Assembly: GCA_001449105.1 (NCBI GenBank) | Contig: LNIY01000001.1 | Coordinates: forward strand, 186,001-250,000 | Source: Caulobacter vibrioides | Lineage (GTDB): Bacteria; Pseudomonadota; Alphaproteobacteria; Caulobacterales; Caulobacteraceae | Direction: 5' to 3' | DNA length: 64,000 nt | Shown: piece by piece, positions 55,972-64,000 of the stretch | How positions within the stretch are numbered: the first letter of the stretch is position 1 | How the letters are laid out: each line of letters begins with the position of its first letter | Notes under the pieces: generated by a model | Database searches by the model: none | Told to the model about the DNA's origin: nothing | Seen by the model: the letters and a program-made list of their open reading frames with translations, nothing else | Position numbers and translations under genes: made by a program

Positions 55972-57057
55972 ATGGAAGACGGCGCCGAGCAGGACAAGTC
56001 GGAAGCTCCCTCGCACTTCAAGCTCAGGAAGGCGCGGGAAAAGGGCGCGGTCGCGCGCGGGATGGATCTGGGCTTCCTGATCGGGCTTTCCGCCTTCACC
56101 GGCTACATGTGGCTGTTCGCGCCGCGCCTGGGACGGCAGCTGGCGCTGTCTTCGGAGCGCGCCCTGGTCGCCGCGCCCAACGTCCTGGAAAGCCGCAACG
56201 AGATCCTGGCGGTCACCGGCCTGGTGCTGGGCGGGCCGCTGCGGCCGCTGATCTTCATGATGGCGACCATCTTCCTGGCCGTGGCCCTCTTCGAGCTGAT
56301 CCAGACCGGCGTCGTCTTCTCGACCCAGCCCCTGAAGCCGGATTTCAAGCGGCTCAACCCGGCCGCCAACTTCAAGAAGCTGTTCACGTTCAGGATCCTG
56401 ATCGAGACGGGCAAGAACATCCTGAAGCTGACGATCTATTCGGCGATCGCCTTCATGGTCATCCGCGACGCGCTGAACGACCTGACCGCCTCGATCACCG
56501 ACGCGGGCCGGCTGGCGCAGGCCCTGGCCCAGGTCGGCCTCAAGTTGCTGCTGTTCTTCGTGCTGGCCGCCATGGTCTTCGCCGCCATCGACCAGGGCAT
56601 CGTCCGCCGCGACTTCATGAAGAAGATGCGGATGAGCCGGCGGGAACTGAAACGCGAGATCCGCGACCGCGAAGGCGAGCCGCGGCTGAAGCAGAAGCGC
56701 AAGCAGCTGCACGCCGAGTTCGCCAAGGCCAGCGTGAGCATGCGCGGCATGCGCGGCGCGGACATCCTGATCACCAACCCGACCCACTACGCCGTCGGCC
56801 TTCGCTACGACAGCACAACGATGCTGGCGCCGAGGGTGGTGGCCGTGGGCGCAAACCAGCTCGCCCTGCGCCTGCGCCGACTGGCCTTCATCTACGGGGT
56901 CACCATCGTCGAGGCGCCGCCCCTGGCCCGCGCGCTCTTCCAGGCCTGCCGGCTCAACAGCGAGATTCCCGAGGCTCACTACAAGGACGTGGCCGACCTC
57001 TACAGGTCGAAGACCCGCCGAGCCGGCTCACAACGGACGATTTCAGTCGATGCTTAG
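55972..57057 (+). CDS. flhB: Flagellar export protein FlhB
   Basis: This 361-aa protein has a cytoplasmic tail of the FlhB type with the autocleavage motif N269-P-T-H (ILITNPTHYAVGLRYD) and the conserved SRRELKREIRDREGEP segment before it. The N-terminal part has four transmembrane helices; the opening KSEAPSHFKLRKAREKGAVARG is standard. The motif suggests an intact substrate-specificity switch. The next gene overlaps by 8 bp. Confidence 0.95.
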   Translation: MEDGAEQDKSEAPSHFKLRKAREKGAVARGMDLGFLIGLSAFTGYMWLFAPRLGRQLALSSERALVAAPNVLESRNEILAVTGLVLGGPLRPLIFMMATIFLAVALFELIQTGVVFSTQPLKPDFKRLNPAANFKKLFTFRILIETGKNILKLTIYSAIAFMVIRDALNDLTASITDAGRLAQALAQVGLKLLLFFVLAAMVFAAIDQGIVRRDFMKKMRMSRRELKREIRDREGEPRLKQKRKQLHAEFAKASVSMRGMRGADILITNPTHYAVGLRYDSTTMLAPRVVAVGANQLALRLRRLAFIYGVTIVEAPPLARALFQACRLNSEIPEAHYKDVADLYRSKTRRAGSQRTISVDA

Positions 57058-59083
57058 AAACATCTTCGGGCGCAACCAGGACCTGGTGCTGGTCTTCGGG
57101 ATCATCTCGATCCTGCTGATCCTGTTCTCGCCGATTCCGCCGGTCCTGCTGGACCTGCTGATCATCGTGAACTTCGCGTTCGGCCTGACGATCCTGCTGC
57201 TGACCTTCTATGTCGAAAAGCCCGTGGCCTTCTCGACATTCCCGGCTCTGCTGCTGGTGGCGACGCTGTACCGGCTGGCGCTGAACGTCGCGGCGACCCG
57301 CCTGATCCTGACCGACGCCCACGCGGGCGAAGTGATCGGCGCGATCGGCGGCTTCGCCGTGCAGGGCAGCTTCGTGATCGGGCTGGTCGTCTTCTTCATC
57401 CTGGTGGTGGTGCAGTACGTCGTCGTCACCTCCGGCGCCCAGCGGGTGTCGGAAGTGGCCGCGCGCTTCGTCCTGGACTCCGTTCCCGGCCAGCAGATGA
57501 GCATCGACGCCGACCTCAACATGGGCCTGATCGACCAGAACGAGGCCAAGAAGCGGCGCAAGGACCTGGAGAAGGAGGCGTCGTTCTACGGAGCCATGGA
57601 CGGCGCAAGCAAGTTCGTGAAGGGCGACGCCATCGCCGGCGTCATCATCCTGCTGATCAACATCTTCGCCGGCTGGATCATCGGCGTGGCCCAGATGGGC
57701 ATGGACTGGCTGACGGCGCTGCAGACCTTCACCCTGCTGACCATCGGCGACGGCATCGTCACCCAGGTGCCGGCGCTGATCATCTCGATCGCCACCGGCA
57801 TCATCGTCACCCGCTCCTCGTCGGACCGCCAGCTCAGCACCGAAGTGATCAGCCAACTGGCCTCGGTGCCGAAGATCCCGCTGATCGTGCTGGCCGCCCT
57901 GCTGCTCCTGCTGCTGCTGCCGGGGATGCCCAAGTGGCCGATCGCCCTCATCGCCGTGCTCTCGGCGGCGATCTGGCTGTCGTCGCGGCGGCGCAAGGCC
58001 GAAGAACTGATGGGCGCGCCGCTTGAGCAGCCCGAGAGCGAGGCCCGCCAGCCGGCCGAGGCGCGCGGCGTCCCGCCGATCGAGGTGCTGCTCGGACGCG
58101 ACCTCAGCAGCCATTGGCAATCGCTGAAGCCGGTCCTGAGCGACCGCATCGCCGCCCTGCGGACCCAGCAGGAAAAGGTCAGCGGCTTTTCCTTCCCGCC
58201 CGTGGTCTTCCAAGACGGCGGGCACCTTGGCGACAACGACTACGAGATCCTGCTGCTCGGCGCGCGGCACGCCCATGCGCAGCTCTATCCCGAACGGACT
58301 CTGGCCATTCGCGGCGCCGAGGCGAGCGCCAGTCTTCCCGGCGTCGAGGTCAGGGATCCGGCCTTCCACCTGCCGGCGGTGTGGATCGACAACGCGCTCT
58401 CCGATCGCGCCCGCGAGACGAACCACACCCTGGTCGATCCGATCACCGTGCTGATGACCCATCTGGGCGAGGTGCTCAGGAACGAGGCCCCCCTGCTGCT
58501 GTCGCGGGCCGACGTCGTGGTGATGCTGGAAGGCGTCCGCTCACGCCAGCCGGGCCTGATCGAGGAGCTGATCCCGGCGATCATGACGGTGTCGGACGTG
58601 CAGCGGATCCTCCAGAGCCTGCTGGGCGAAGAGGTCTCGATCCGCAACATCGACCAGATCGTCGAGGCGCTGGCCGACTGCGGCCGACAGACCAAGGACC
58701 ATGCCGAGCTGACCGAGCTGGTCCGTCAGCGGCTGAGCAACACCATCTGCCATGGCCTTCGCGGCGCGGCCGCGGAGCTTCCCGTGCTGAGCCTCAGCCC
58801 CCGGGTCGAGGCCCAGATATCGGACAACATCCGTCGCAGCGACGGGACCGGTCCGTTCGTCATCGAACCCAAGCTGGCCGAGCAGCTGATGCGCAAGCTG
58901 ATCCCCATGGCCGAGCAGATGACTCAGCAGAGCGTCGCGCCCGTCCTGCTGTGCGGACCGGACATTCGCCGCCACCTGCGGGCCTTCACGCGACGCAGCA
59001 TTCCCCGCCTGGCGATCATTTCAGTCAACGAAGTGCCGCACACCGTCGACCTCCGTTCGTTCGCGGTCGTGAGCGTCGACTAA
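57050..59083 (+). CDS. flhA: Flagellar export protein FlhA
   Basis: This 677-aa protein has about eight N-terminal transmembrane helices and the FHIPEP-family signature, with RLALNVAATRLIL, GFVVQGSF-like GFAVQGSFVIGLVVF, and QQMSIDADLNMGLIDQNEAKKRRK of the FlhA core. The C-terminal cytoplasmic export platform begins near residue 330 (PIEVLLGRDL). Start at 57050 overlaps the flhB stop. Confidence 0.95.
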   Translation: MLRNIFGRNQDLVLVFGIISILLILFSPIPPVLLDLLIIVNFAFGLTILLLTFYVEKPVAFSTFPALLLVATLYRLALNVAATRLILTDAHAGEVIGAIGGFAVQGSFVIGLVVFFILVVVQYVVVTSGAQRVSEVAARFVLDSVPGQQMSIDADLNMGLIDQNEAKKRRKDLEKEASFYGAMDGASKFVKGDAIAGVIILLINIFAGWIIGVAQMGMDWLTALQTFTLLTIGDGIVTQVPALIISIATGIIVTRSSSDRQLSTEVISQLASVPKIPLIVLAALLLLLLLPGMPKWPIALIAVLSAAIWLSSRRRKAEELMGAPLEQPESEARQPAEARGVPPIEVLLGRDLSSHWQSLKPVLSDRIAALRTQQEKVSGFSFPPVVFQDGGHLGDNDYEILLLGARHAHAQLYPERTLAIRGAEASASLPGVEVRDPAFHLPAVWIDNALSDRARETNHTLVDPITVLMTHLGEVLRNEAPLLLSRADVVVMLEGVRSRQPGLIEELIPAIMTVSDVQRILQSLLGEEVSIRNIDQIVEALADCGRQTKDHAELTELVRQRLSNTICHGLRGAAAELPVLSLSPRVEAQISDNIRRSDGTGPFVIEPKLAEQLMRKLIPMAEQMTQQSVAPVLLCGPDIRRHLRAFTRRSIPRLAIISVNEVPHTVDLRSFAVVSVD

Positions 59084-59121
59084 CCGCGCGTGAAAGTTGA
59101 AGAATGCCGCTTGTGGGTAGA

Positions 59122-59142
59122 GTGAAACATGGCTAGCTTCAC
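59122..59142. promoter_or_regulatory. GTGAA-N11-TTCAC inverted repeat before flgF
   Basis: This 21-bp inverted repeat (5-bp arms) lies in the 62-bp gap between flhA and flgF and ends 3 bp before the flgF start. A nested GCTAGC palindrome lies inside. No good Shine-Dalgarno precedes the flgF ATG at 59146. A regulatory or structural mRNA role is possible; it may be chance. Confidence 0.3.
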
Positions 59143-59145
59143 CTT

Positions 59146-59850
59146 ATGAGTGAATTCATTGAGAGTGCGTCCTCCATACTCTCCAGTGCGCAGCGACGTG
59201 TCGAGCTGTCCGCACAGAATATAGCGAACTCTACGACCACGGCTTACAAGCGCAGGGTCGGGTTTTCTCAGATAATGAATTCGACTTCCGAAAACACGCT
59301 TCCGTCATTGACGCTGACCACTGCGCCCGATTTCTCGCCGGGCAAGCAGATCGGCACCGACAACCCGCTGGATTTCGCGATCTCTGGTTCCGGTTTCTTC
59401 GCGATCCAACGCGACGGCGCGGAGCTCTATACGCGCGACGGCGCCTTTCGGCGCGACGAGGCCGGCCGGTTGACGACGGCCGGCGGATTGGCGGTTCAGG
59501 CGCTCGGCGGCGGCGACATCGTGCTGGCGGCGGGCGATTTCGAGGTCTCCCCCGACGGCGCGATCTCGCAGAAGGGCGAGTTCGTCGGAAAGCTGGCGGT
59601 GCTGGAGCCGAAGGACGGCGCCCGTCTCACATCGCTCGACGAGGGCCTGTTCTCGGCGCCGGCCGGAAGCATGGAGCCGACGGCGTCACCGGCCGTCCGC
59701 CAGGGCGCGCTGGAGGCCTCCAACGTCTCAACCGGCGACGAGATGATCGCGATCATGGAGGCGGTCCGCCGCGCAGAGTCCGGCCAGCGGCTGATCAACG
59801 TTTACGACGATCTCATGGGTCGCGCGCTGTCCGCGTTCGGGCAGGCCTAG
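59146..59850 (+). CDS. flgF: Flagellar basal-body rod protein FlgF
   Basis: This 234-aa rod protein opens with the flagellar rod N-terminal motif (SAQNIANSTTTAYKRRVGFSQI), has the FlgF/FlgG-type GSGFFAIQ core, and closes with a rod/hook C-terminal helix (GALEASNVSTGDEMIAIMEAVRRAESGQRLIN). The first 190 bases use A/T-ending codons more than the neighbours. It is followed by flgG at 17 bp. FlgE is the alternative but is usually longer. Confidence 0.82.
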   Translation: MSEFIESASSILSSAQRRVELSAQNIANSTTTAYKRRVGFSQIMNSTSENTLPSLTLTTAPDFSPGKQIGTDNPLDFAISGSGFFAIQRDGAELYTRDGAFRRDEAGRLTTAGGLAVQALGGGDIVLAAGDFEVSPDGAISQKGEFVGKLAVLEPKDGARLTSLDEGLFSAPAGSMEPTASPAVRQGALEASNVSTGDEMIAIMEAVRRAESGQRLINVYDDLMGRALSAFGQA

Positions 59851-59867
59851 GAAGCAGAAGGCAGTTC

Positions 59868-60635
59868 ATGAACGGCGCGTTCTACATTGGTGCCACCGGT
59901 CTGCGCTCGCAGCAGAGCGCGCTGGACGTCATCGCCAACAACGTCGCGAACATCAACACCCCCTCCTACAAGCGATCGCAGGTGCGCTTCTCCGAACTGG
60001 TCGGCGCCCCCGACCAGACGGGCGACCTGCCCGCCGCCGACGCCGGCCAGATGCTGGCGGGCGTGCAGGCCCGCACCTCCGCCAAGATATTCAGCCAGGG
60101 CGAGCTGCGCCGCACCGACAAGCCGCTGGACCTGGCCATCGACGGCCAGGGCTTCATCGAGCTGATGGGTCCGGGCGGCGAGACGCTGCTGTGGCGCGGC
60201 GGCGCGATGAAGGTCGATATCGACGGCCGCCTGGCGACCGCCGAGGGCGTGCCGCTGCGCTCGACGATCACCGTGCCCGAGAGCGTGACCGAACTGGTCA
60301 TCGCGCGCGACGGCGTCGTCAGCGCCCGCGCCGGCGATGAGGCGCCGCTGAGCGAGATCGGCCGGATCGAGCTGGTGACCGCTCGCGATACGGACGCCCT
60401 CAGCCCGCTGGGCGACAGCATGTACCGCGTCGACGCGCCGGAGCTGATGCTGTCGGCGGCGGCGGGCCAGGACGGCGCGGGCGCGTTCGCCCAGGGCTTC
60501 CTCGAGGGCTCCAACGTCCAGCTTTCCGACGAGATGGTCACGCTGCTGCTGATGCAGAGGGCCTACGCCGCCAACGCCCAGGTGCTGCAGGCCGGCGACC
60601 AGTTGATGGGCATAGCGAACGGGTTGAGACGATAG
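59868..60635 (+). CDS. flgG: Flagellar basal-body rod protein FlgG
   Basis: This 255-aa distal-rod protein has the rod N-terminal motif (YIGATGLRSQQSALDVIANNVANINTPSYKR), a DLAIDGQGFIEL core and a closing GSNVQLSDEMVTLLLMQRAYAANAQVLQAGDQLM helix that is characteristic of FlgG. The usual length is about 260 aa. It precedes flgA by 7 bp. Confidence 0.9.
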   Translation: MNGAFYIGATGLRSQQSALDVIANNVANINTPSYKRSQVRFSELVGAPDQTGDLPAADAGQMLAGVQARTSAKIFSQGELRRTDKPLDLAIDGQGFIELMGPGGETLLWRGGAMKVDIDGRLATAEGVPLRSTITVPESVTELVIARDGVVSARAGDEAPLSEIGRIELVTARDTDALSPLGDSMYRVDAPELMLSAAAGQDGAGAFAQGFLEGSNVQLSDEMVTLLLMQRAYAANAQVLQAGDQLMGIANGLRR

Positions 60636-60642
60636 GGCGATC

Positions 60643-61341
60643 GTGGGGGTCGGGGGCGTTCTACTTCTTGGATTGGCGCTAGGTCAGGGACCGGTCGCCA
60701 CGACGACCTACCGCGCGGAAGCGGAGGTCGCGAGCGAACTCGTGCGCCTGGGCGAGGTCATGGACCTGTCGGGGCTGCCGGCCGCTGTTCGCGAGCGCGC
60801 TACCGCCGTGCCCGTGGCGCGCGCCCCGGGCCCCGGTGGACGATCCACCTTCGACGCCGCGACGCTGAACAGCCGCGCCCGCGCAGGGATGCCGGCGATC
60901 GCGCCGTGGCTGCCCGCCGCCGACGGCAAGGTGGTCGTCACCCGGCGCGCCGTCTCCGACGCCGTCATCGACAAGGCGGCCGCGCGCCGCTGCCTGCGGG
61001 TCGCCGGGCCACTTCGGGCCGGCGACTATCCGACCGCCGCGGATCTGGCTCCAGCCTCCTGCGAGACGAAGCCGCGCACGGCCTTCGTCCACGACCCCGC
61101 CAGCGGCCTCTTGCGCGCGGCCCGAGACCTGGCGTCGGGAGACCATGTCCCCGAGACCCCGTCGGTCGCCCTGGCGACGATCCGTCCCGGCGACCGCCTG
61201 CGCCTCACCGCCCAGATCGGGGTCGTCCGGCTGGAGCGCGAGGTCGAGGCCGTCAGGCCGGCCGGCGCCGACCATGCGGTGTTCGTCAAAGGGCTGACCG
61301 GCCCGGTGTTCAGCGCGCCTCAGTCGGAGCTCAAGCCGTGA
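60643..61341 (+). CDS. flgA: P-ring assembly chaperone FlgA
   Basis: This 232-aa protein helps assemble FlgI in the periplasm. It begins with a short hydrophobic leader (GGVLLLGLALGQG) and ends with a SAF-type domain (LASGDHVPETPSVALATIRPGDRLRLTAQIGVVRLEREVEAVRP), the standard FlgA tail. Starts with GTG at 60643; the GTG of flgH overlaps its stop. Position between flgG and flgH matches Caulobacter order. Confidence 0.82.
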   Translation: MGVGGVLLLGLALGQGPVATTTYRAEAEVASELVRLGEVMDLSGLPAAVRERATAVPVARAPGPGGRSTFDAATLNSRARAGMPAIAPWLPAADGKVVVTRRAVSDAVIDKAAARRCLRVAGPLRAGDYPTAADLAPASCETKPRTAFVHDPASGLLRAARDLASGDHVPETPSVALATIRPGDRLRLTAQIGVVRLEREVEAVRPAGADHAVFVKGLTGPVFSAPQSELKP

Positions 61342-61925
61342 AGACCCCCGCCCTCCGCGCCGCGGCCTTCGCCGCCCTGCTCTGCGCCTGCGCGGTCGTC
61401 CCCGCCGCCGCCGCCGATCTCTACAAGCCCGGAACCGGCGCGTCCCTGGCCGCCGACCGCGTGGCCCGCCAGGTCGGCGACAGCCTGACGGTGCTGGTCT
61501 ACGAAAGCTCGGCCGCCAGCAACACGATCCAGCGGGGCAACAGCAAGAAGACCCGCGTGGCCGGCGAGATCGGCGGCCAGCGCCAGACCGACACCGCCCG
61601 GCTGGAACTGGACGGCAGCTACACCGGAAGCGGCCAGACCGCGCGGACCGGCAAGCTCGTCGCCCAGATCAGCGTGACGGTCGATCAGGTCCTGCCCAAC
61701 GGCGACTTCCTGATTTCGGGAAACCAGCTGCTGACCGTCAACGCCGAGCGCACGACGATCAAGATCAAGGGCCGCGTCCGCCCGGCCGACATCTCCAGCG
61801 CCAACACGGTGCTGTCGTCGCGGATCGGCGACGCCATGATCGACTACGACGGCGCCGGCTTCGCCTCGCGCAGCGCCCAGCCGGGCCCGCTGACGCGCAT
61901 CTTCAACCGGTTGGGGCTCATGTAA
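61338..61925 (+). CDS. flgH: Flagellar L-ring protein FlgH
   Basis: This 195-aa outer-ring protein matches FlgH: SLAADRVARQVGDSLTVLVYESS, VDQVLPNGDFLISGNQLLTVNAE, and ISSANTVLSSRIGDAMIDYDG segments. FlgH is normally a lipoprotein. The leader here (LLCACAVVPAAAADLY) has cysteines at residues 16 and 18 but no clean lipobox (an LxGC-type motif is absent), so lipidation is uncertain; a signal-peptidase I site after the Ala run is possible. Start: GTG at 61338. Confidence 0.88.
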   Translation: MKTPALRAAAFAALLCACAVVPAAAADLYKPGTGASLAADRVARQVGDSLTVLVYESSAASNTIQRGNSKKTRVAGEIGGQRQTDTARLELDGSYTGSGQTARTGKLVAQISVTVDQVLPNGDFLISGNQLLTVNAERTTIKIKGRVRPADISSANTVLSSRIGDAMIDYDGAGFASRSAQPGPLTRIFNRLGLM

Positions 61926-63034
61926 TGCGCAAGGTCCTGGCCGGCCTCTTCCTGCTGATCACCGCGGTCGCCACGCCCGCCCTGGCGGACGACGTGCGCC
62001 TGAAGGATCTCGGCCGCTTCCTCGGCTGGCGCGACAACCCGCTGTACGGCTACGGCGTCGTTACGGGCCTGGCCGGAACCGGCGACTCGCCGCGCAACGA
62101 GGTCACCCAGCAGGCGTTGCGCAACACTCTAGGCCGCGTCGGCGCCAACGTCTCGACCGACCAGGTGCGCAGCCGCAACGCCGCCGTGGTGATGGTGACC
62201 GCCGTGCTCGCGCCCTCGGCCAACATCGGCGACCGGATGGACGTGACGGTGACCTCGCTCGGCGACGCCCGCAGCCTGGTCGGCGGCACGCTGATGATGA
62301 CCCAGCTGCTGGGACCCGACGAGCGCCCCTACGCGATCGCCCAGGGACCGCTGGTGGTCGGCGGCTATCGCTTCGACAGCAACTTCAACCAGCAGCAGCG
62401 CAACTTCCCGACCGCGGGCGTCGTGCCGGAGGGGGCCCGTGTCGAGGTGCCCGTCGAGGCCGACATCCTGCAGGGCGACGCGTTGATCTTCGTGCTCAAG
62501 GAGCCCGATTTCACGACGGCCAACCGGATCGCCGACGGCATCAACGCCCAGATCGGCTACGACACGGCCCGCGTCCAGGGCGCCGACGCGGTATGGATCA
62601 AGGCCCCGCAGGCCGCCCGGGGCCAGCTGTTCCGGCTGATCTCGCGCATCGAGAACGTGACCATCCGCCCCGACTCGACCGCCCGCGTGGTGATCAACGA
62701 GCGCACGGGCACGGTGGTCGCCGGAGGCGGGGTGCAGATCTCCAGCGTCGTCGTATCCCAGGGCGACGTCCGGGTCTCGGTCACCCTGGACAACCAGGCC
62801 TCGCAGCCGATGCTCTACGGCGGCTACGCCCCGGGCGCGCAAAGCCTGATCGTCACCAACACCAAGATCGCCGTGACCTCGGGCGACGACGCCGTCGTGC
62901 GCTTCCCCAACACCACCGTCGCCGACCTGGTCGAGGGGCTGAGGCGCCTCAAGGTCGACACCCGCGGGGTCATCTCCGTTCTCCAGGCCGTCAAGGCCGC
63001 CGGCGCTCTGCACGCCGACGTCATCGTTCAATAG
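61925..63034 (+). CDS. flgI: Flagellar P-ring protein FlgI
   Basis: This 369-aa periplasmic ring protein has a signal peptide (residues 1-21) and the FlgI signature: VRLKDLGRFLGWRDNPLYGYGVVTGLAGTGD, then VMVTAVLAPSANIGDRMDVTVTSLGDARSLVGGTLMMT, and VVINERTGTVVAGGGVQIS. Full-length relative to family (360-370 aa). Start at 61925 shares one base with the flgH stop. Confidence 0.95.
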   Translation: MRKVLAGLFLLITAVATPALADDVRLKDLGRFLGWRDNPLYGYGVVTGLAGTGDSPRNEVTQQALRNTLGRVGANVSTDQVRSRNAAVVMVTAVLAPSANIGDRMDVTVTSLGDARSLVGGTLMMTQLLGPDERPYAIAQGPLVVGGYRFDSNFNQQQRNFPTAGVVPEGARVEVPVEADILQGDALIFVLKEPDFTTANRIADGINAQIGYDTARVQGADAVWIKAPQAARGQLFRLISRIENVTIRPDSTARVVINERTGTVVAGGGVQISSVVVSQGDVRVSVTLDNQASQPMLYGGYAPGAQSLIVTNTKIAVTSGDDAVVRFPNTTVADLVEGLRRLKVDTRGVISVLQAVKAAGALHADVIVQ

Positions 63035-63043
63035 GCAGGTCTC

Positions 63044-63379
63044 GTGGACGCTCTTTCCGCCATCCTGACGCTGAAGGCCCTCGACGGGCTCGAGGCCCGC
63101 TCGGTCGCCACGGCGCAGAACCTCGCCAACGCCAACTCGCCCGGCTATCGCCCGGTCCGGGTGAGCTTCGAGGAGACCCTGGCCCAGGCGGCCGCCGGCG
63201 GTCCGCTGGCCGCCGCGCGGACCGCGCCCCGGATCCTTGCCGATCCGGCCGCCGACTCCGTGCGCATGGACCTCGAACTGGCCACTGCGTCCTCGACCGC
63301 CATGCGCTACGCCGCGCTGGTGGAGGTTCTCAATCGCCAGCTGCAGATCGATGCGGTGGCCGTTTCCGGAGCCCGCTGA
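63044..63379 (+). CDS. flgB: Flagellar proximal-rod protein FlgB
   Basis: This 111-aa protein is FlgB-like: it opens with a helix and the rod motif RSVATAQNLANANSPGYRPVRVSFEETL, and ends with YAALVEVLNRQLQIDAVAVSG. It is slightly short for FlgB (about 130 aa) and starts with GTG at 63044. It lies 9 bp after flgI and 2 bp before flgC. Confidence 0.85.
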   Translation: MDALSAILTLKALDGLEARSVATAQNLANANSPGYRPVRVSFEETLAQAAAGGPLAAARTAPRILADPAADSVRMDLELATASSTAMRYAALVEVLNRQLQIDAVAVSGAR

Positions 63380-63381
63380 CC

Positions 63382-63798
63382 ATGAAGGCGCTCGAAATCA
63401 GCCGCACGGGCCTGGACGTGGAATGGCGACGCCTTGAGGTGATCGCCGAAAACCTCGCCAACGTGAACACCGTCCGCACCGCGCTGGGCGACCCGTACGT
63501 CATGCGCCACCTGGTGTCGGGTCCCAAGGCCGACTTCGGCGCCTATCTGGGCCGCTCCGACGTCGCCGGCGTGCAGGTCTACGGAACCGAGCCGGTCAAC
63601 CTGCCGCCCCGCCGCGTGCACGATCCCTCGCATCCTCAGGCCGACGGCGACGGCTACGTCACCTATCCCGGCTTCGACCATGCCGCCGAGATGACCCTGA
63701 TGGTGAAGACCGCCCGCGCCTACGAAGCCAACATCGTGGCGATGAACGCCGCGCGGCAGATGTACGTGAAGGCCATGGAACTGGGTAAGCGCGCATGA
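63382..63798 (+). CDS. flgC: Flagellar rod protein FlgC
   Basis: This 138-aa protein matches FlgC: the N-terminal rod motif RLEVIAENLANVNTVRTALGDPY, and the closing HAAEMTLMVKTARAYEANIVAMNAARQMYVKAMELG helix. Length is typical (about 135-140 aa). Stop overlaps the fliE start (ATGA). Confidence 0.92.
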   Translation: MKALEISRTGLDVEWRRLEVIAENLANVNTVRTALGDPYVMRHLVSGPKADFGAYLGRSDVAGVQVYGTEPVNLPPRRVHDPSHPQADGDGYVTYPGFDHAAEMTLMVKTARAYEANIVAMNAARQMYVKAMELGKRA

Positions 63799-64000
63799 CC
63801 ACGCCCGCCATCGAGGCCGTCTCGGCCCTGTCGACGACCGAGCTCTCGCAGATCCCCTCGCCGGTCCGCAGCGCGCCGTCGGGCGGCGTCCAGTCGTTCG
63901 CGCAGATGCTGCTGAACGGCGTGCAGGACGTGAACCAGAAACTGGTCGACGCCGACGCGCAGGTCGCCGCCTTCGCCGTCGACGACAGCATTCCCGTGCA
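63795..64000 (+). CDS. fliE: MS-ring/rod junction protein FliE, 5' part
   Basis: Only the first 68 or so codons are in the window; the gene continues past base 64000. The ATG at 63795 overlaps the flgC stop. The visible residues include an N-terminal variable region, then VQSFAQMLLNGVQDVNQKLVDADAQVAAF, which matches the S-F-x-x-x-L-x-x-x-l-x-x-v-n segment of FliE. The flgB-flgC-fliE order is universal, which supports the call. Confidence 0.88.
   Translation, partial: MTTPAIEAVSALSTTELSQIPSPVRSAPSGGVQSFAQMLLNGVQDVNQKLVDADAQVAAFAVDDSIPV

Noticed and set aside
54936..59083. Reading FliQ/R/FlhB/FlhA homologues as a type III injectisome
   Set aside because: They are followed directly by rod and ring genes flgF-G-A-H-I-B-C and fliE, which belong to flagella.

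Overview
The window is GC-rich and densely coded. It looks like a chromosomal segment of a Caulobacter-type alphaproteobacterium (Caulobacterales, possibly Caulobacter or Phenylobacterium). This rests on three large TonB-dependent receptors, twin-arginine-like exported proteins, a sensor kinase with beta-propeller repeats, flagellar genes, and heavy use of ATGA/GTGA stop-start overlaps. The genus is an inference. No rRNA, tRNA, CRISPR array, insertion sequence or phage integrase was seen.

Bases 1-26269 are one co-directional array of 20 genes with almost no intergenic DNA. It encodes an extracellular contractile injection system (eCIS, related to Afp/PVC/MAC particles): a DUF4255 cap protein (cut by the window edge), two sheaths and two tubes in a sheath-tube-sheath-tube order, a CIS-tube/LysM-class protein, a small DUF5908-like protein, a gpD-like hub, a gpV-like spike, gp25-, gpJ- and gpI-type baseplate proteins, a probable tape measure, an AAA+ ATPase, and a DUF4157 (eCIS core) protein as likely cargo. 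Five further proteins have no clear role: one with a beta-sandwich fold, one of 807 aa with a hydrophobic C-terminus, two large proteins sharing an N-terminal motif, and one alanine-rich helical protein.

Bases 26378-38147 hold a FrnE/DsbA-like protein, an NTF2-fold protein, a NarL-type two-component pair divergent from an epoxide-hydrolase-like enzyme and a cupin, and a TonB receptor plus M14 carboxypeptidase operon that looks like peptide scavenging.

Bases 38560-53443 form an uptake and catabolic island. It has a desaturase and a PhnD-like binding protein, a TonB receptor with an atypical SDR, an SsuA/SsuC/SsuB-like ABC transporter, an exported esterase, a further TonB receptor, an SsuD-like flavin monooxygenase, an ExuT-like MFS carrier and a Gfo/Idh/MocA dehydrogenase. 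The most economical reading is scavenging of organosulfonates, perhaps a sulfo-sugar. A 15-bp CTA-N9-TAG palindrome recurs at two of its promoter regions.

Bases 53613-64000 hold a TPR protein divergent from a flagellar operon, fliQ-fliR-flhB-flhA-flgF-flgG-flgA-flgH-flgI-flgB-flgC-fliE, which runs off the right end. Export-gate and rod/ring genes in one run, unlike the dispersed arrangement in Caulobacter crescentus, suggest a second flagellar system.
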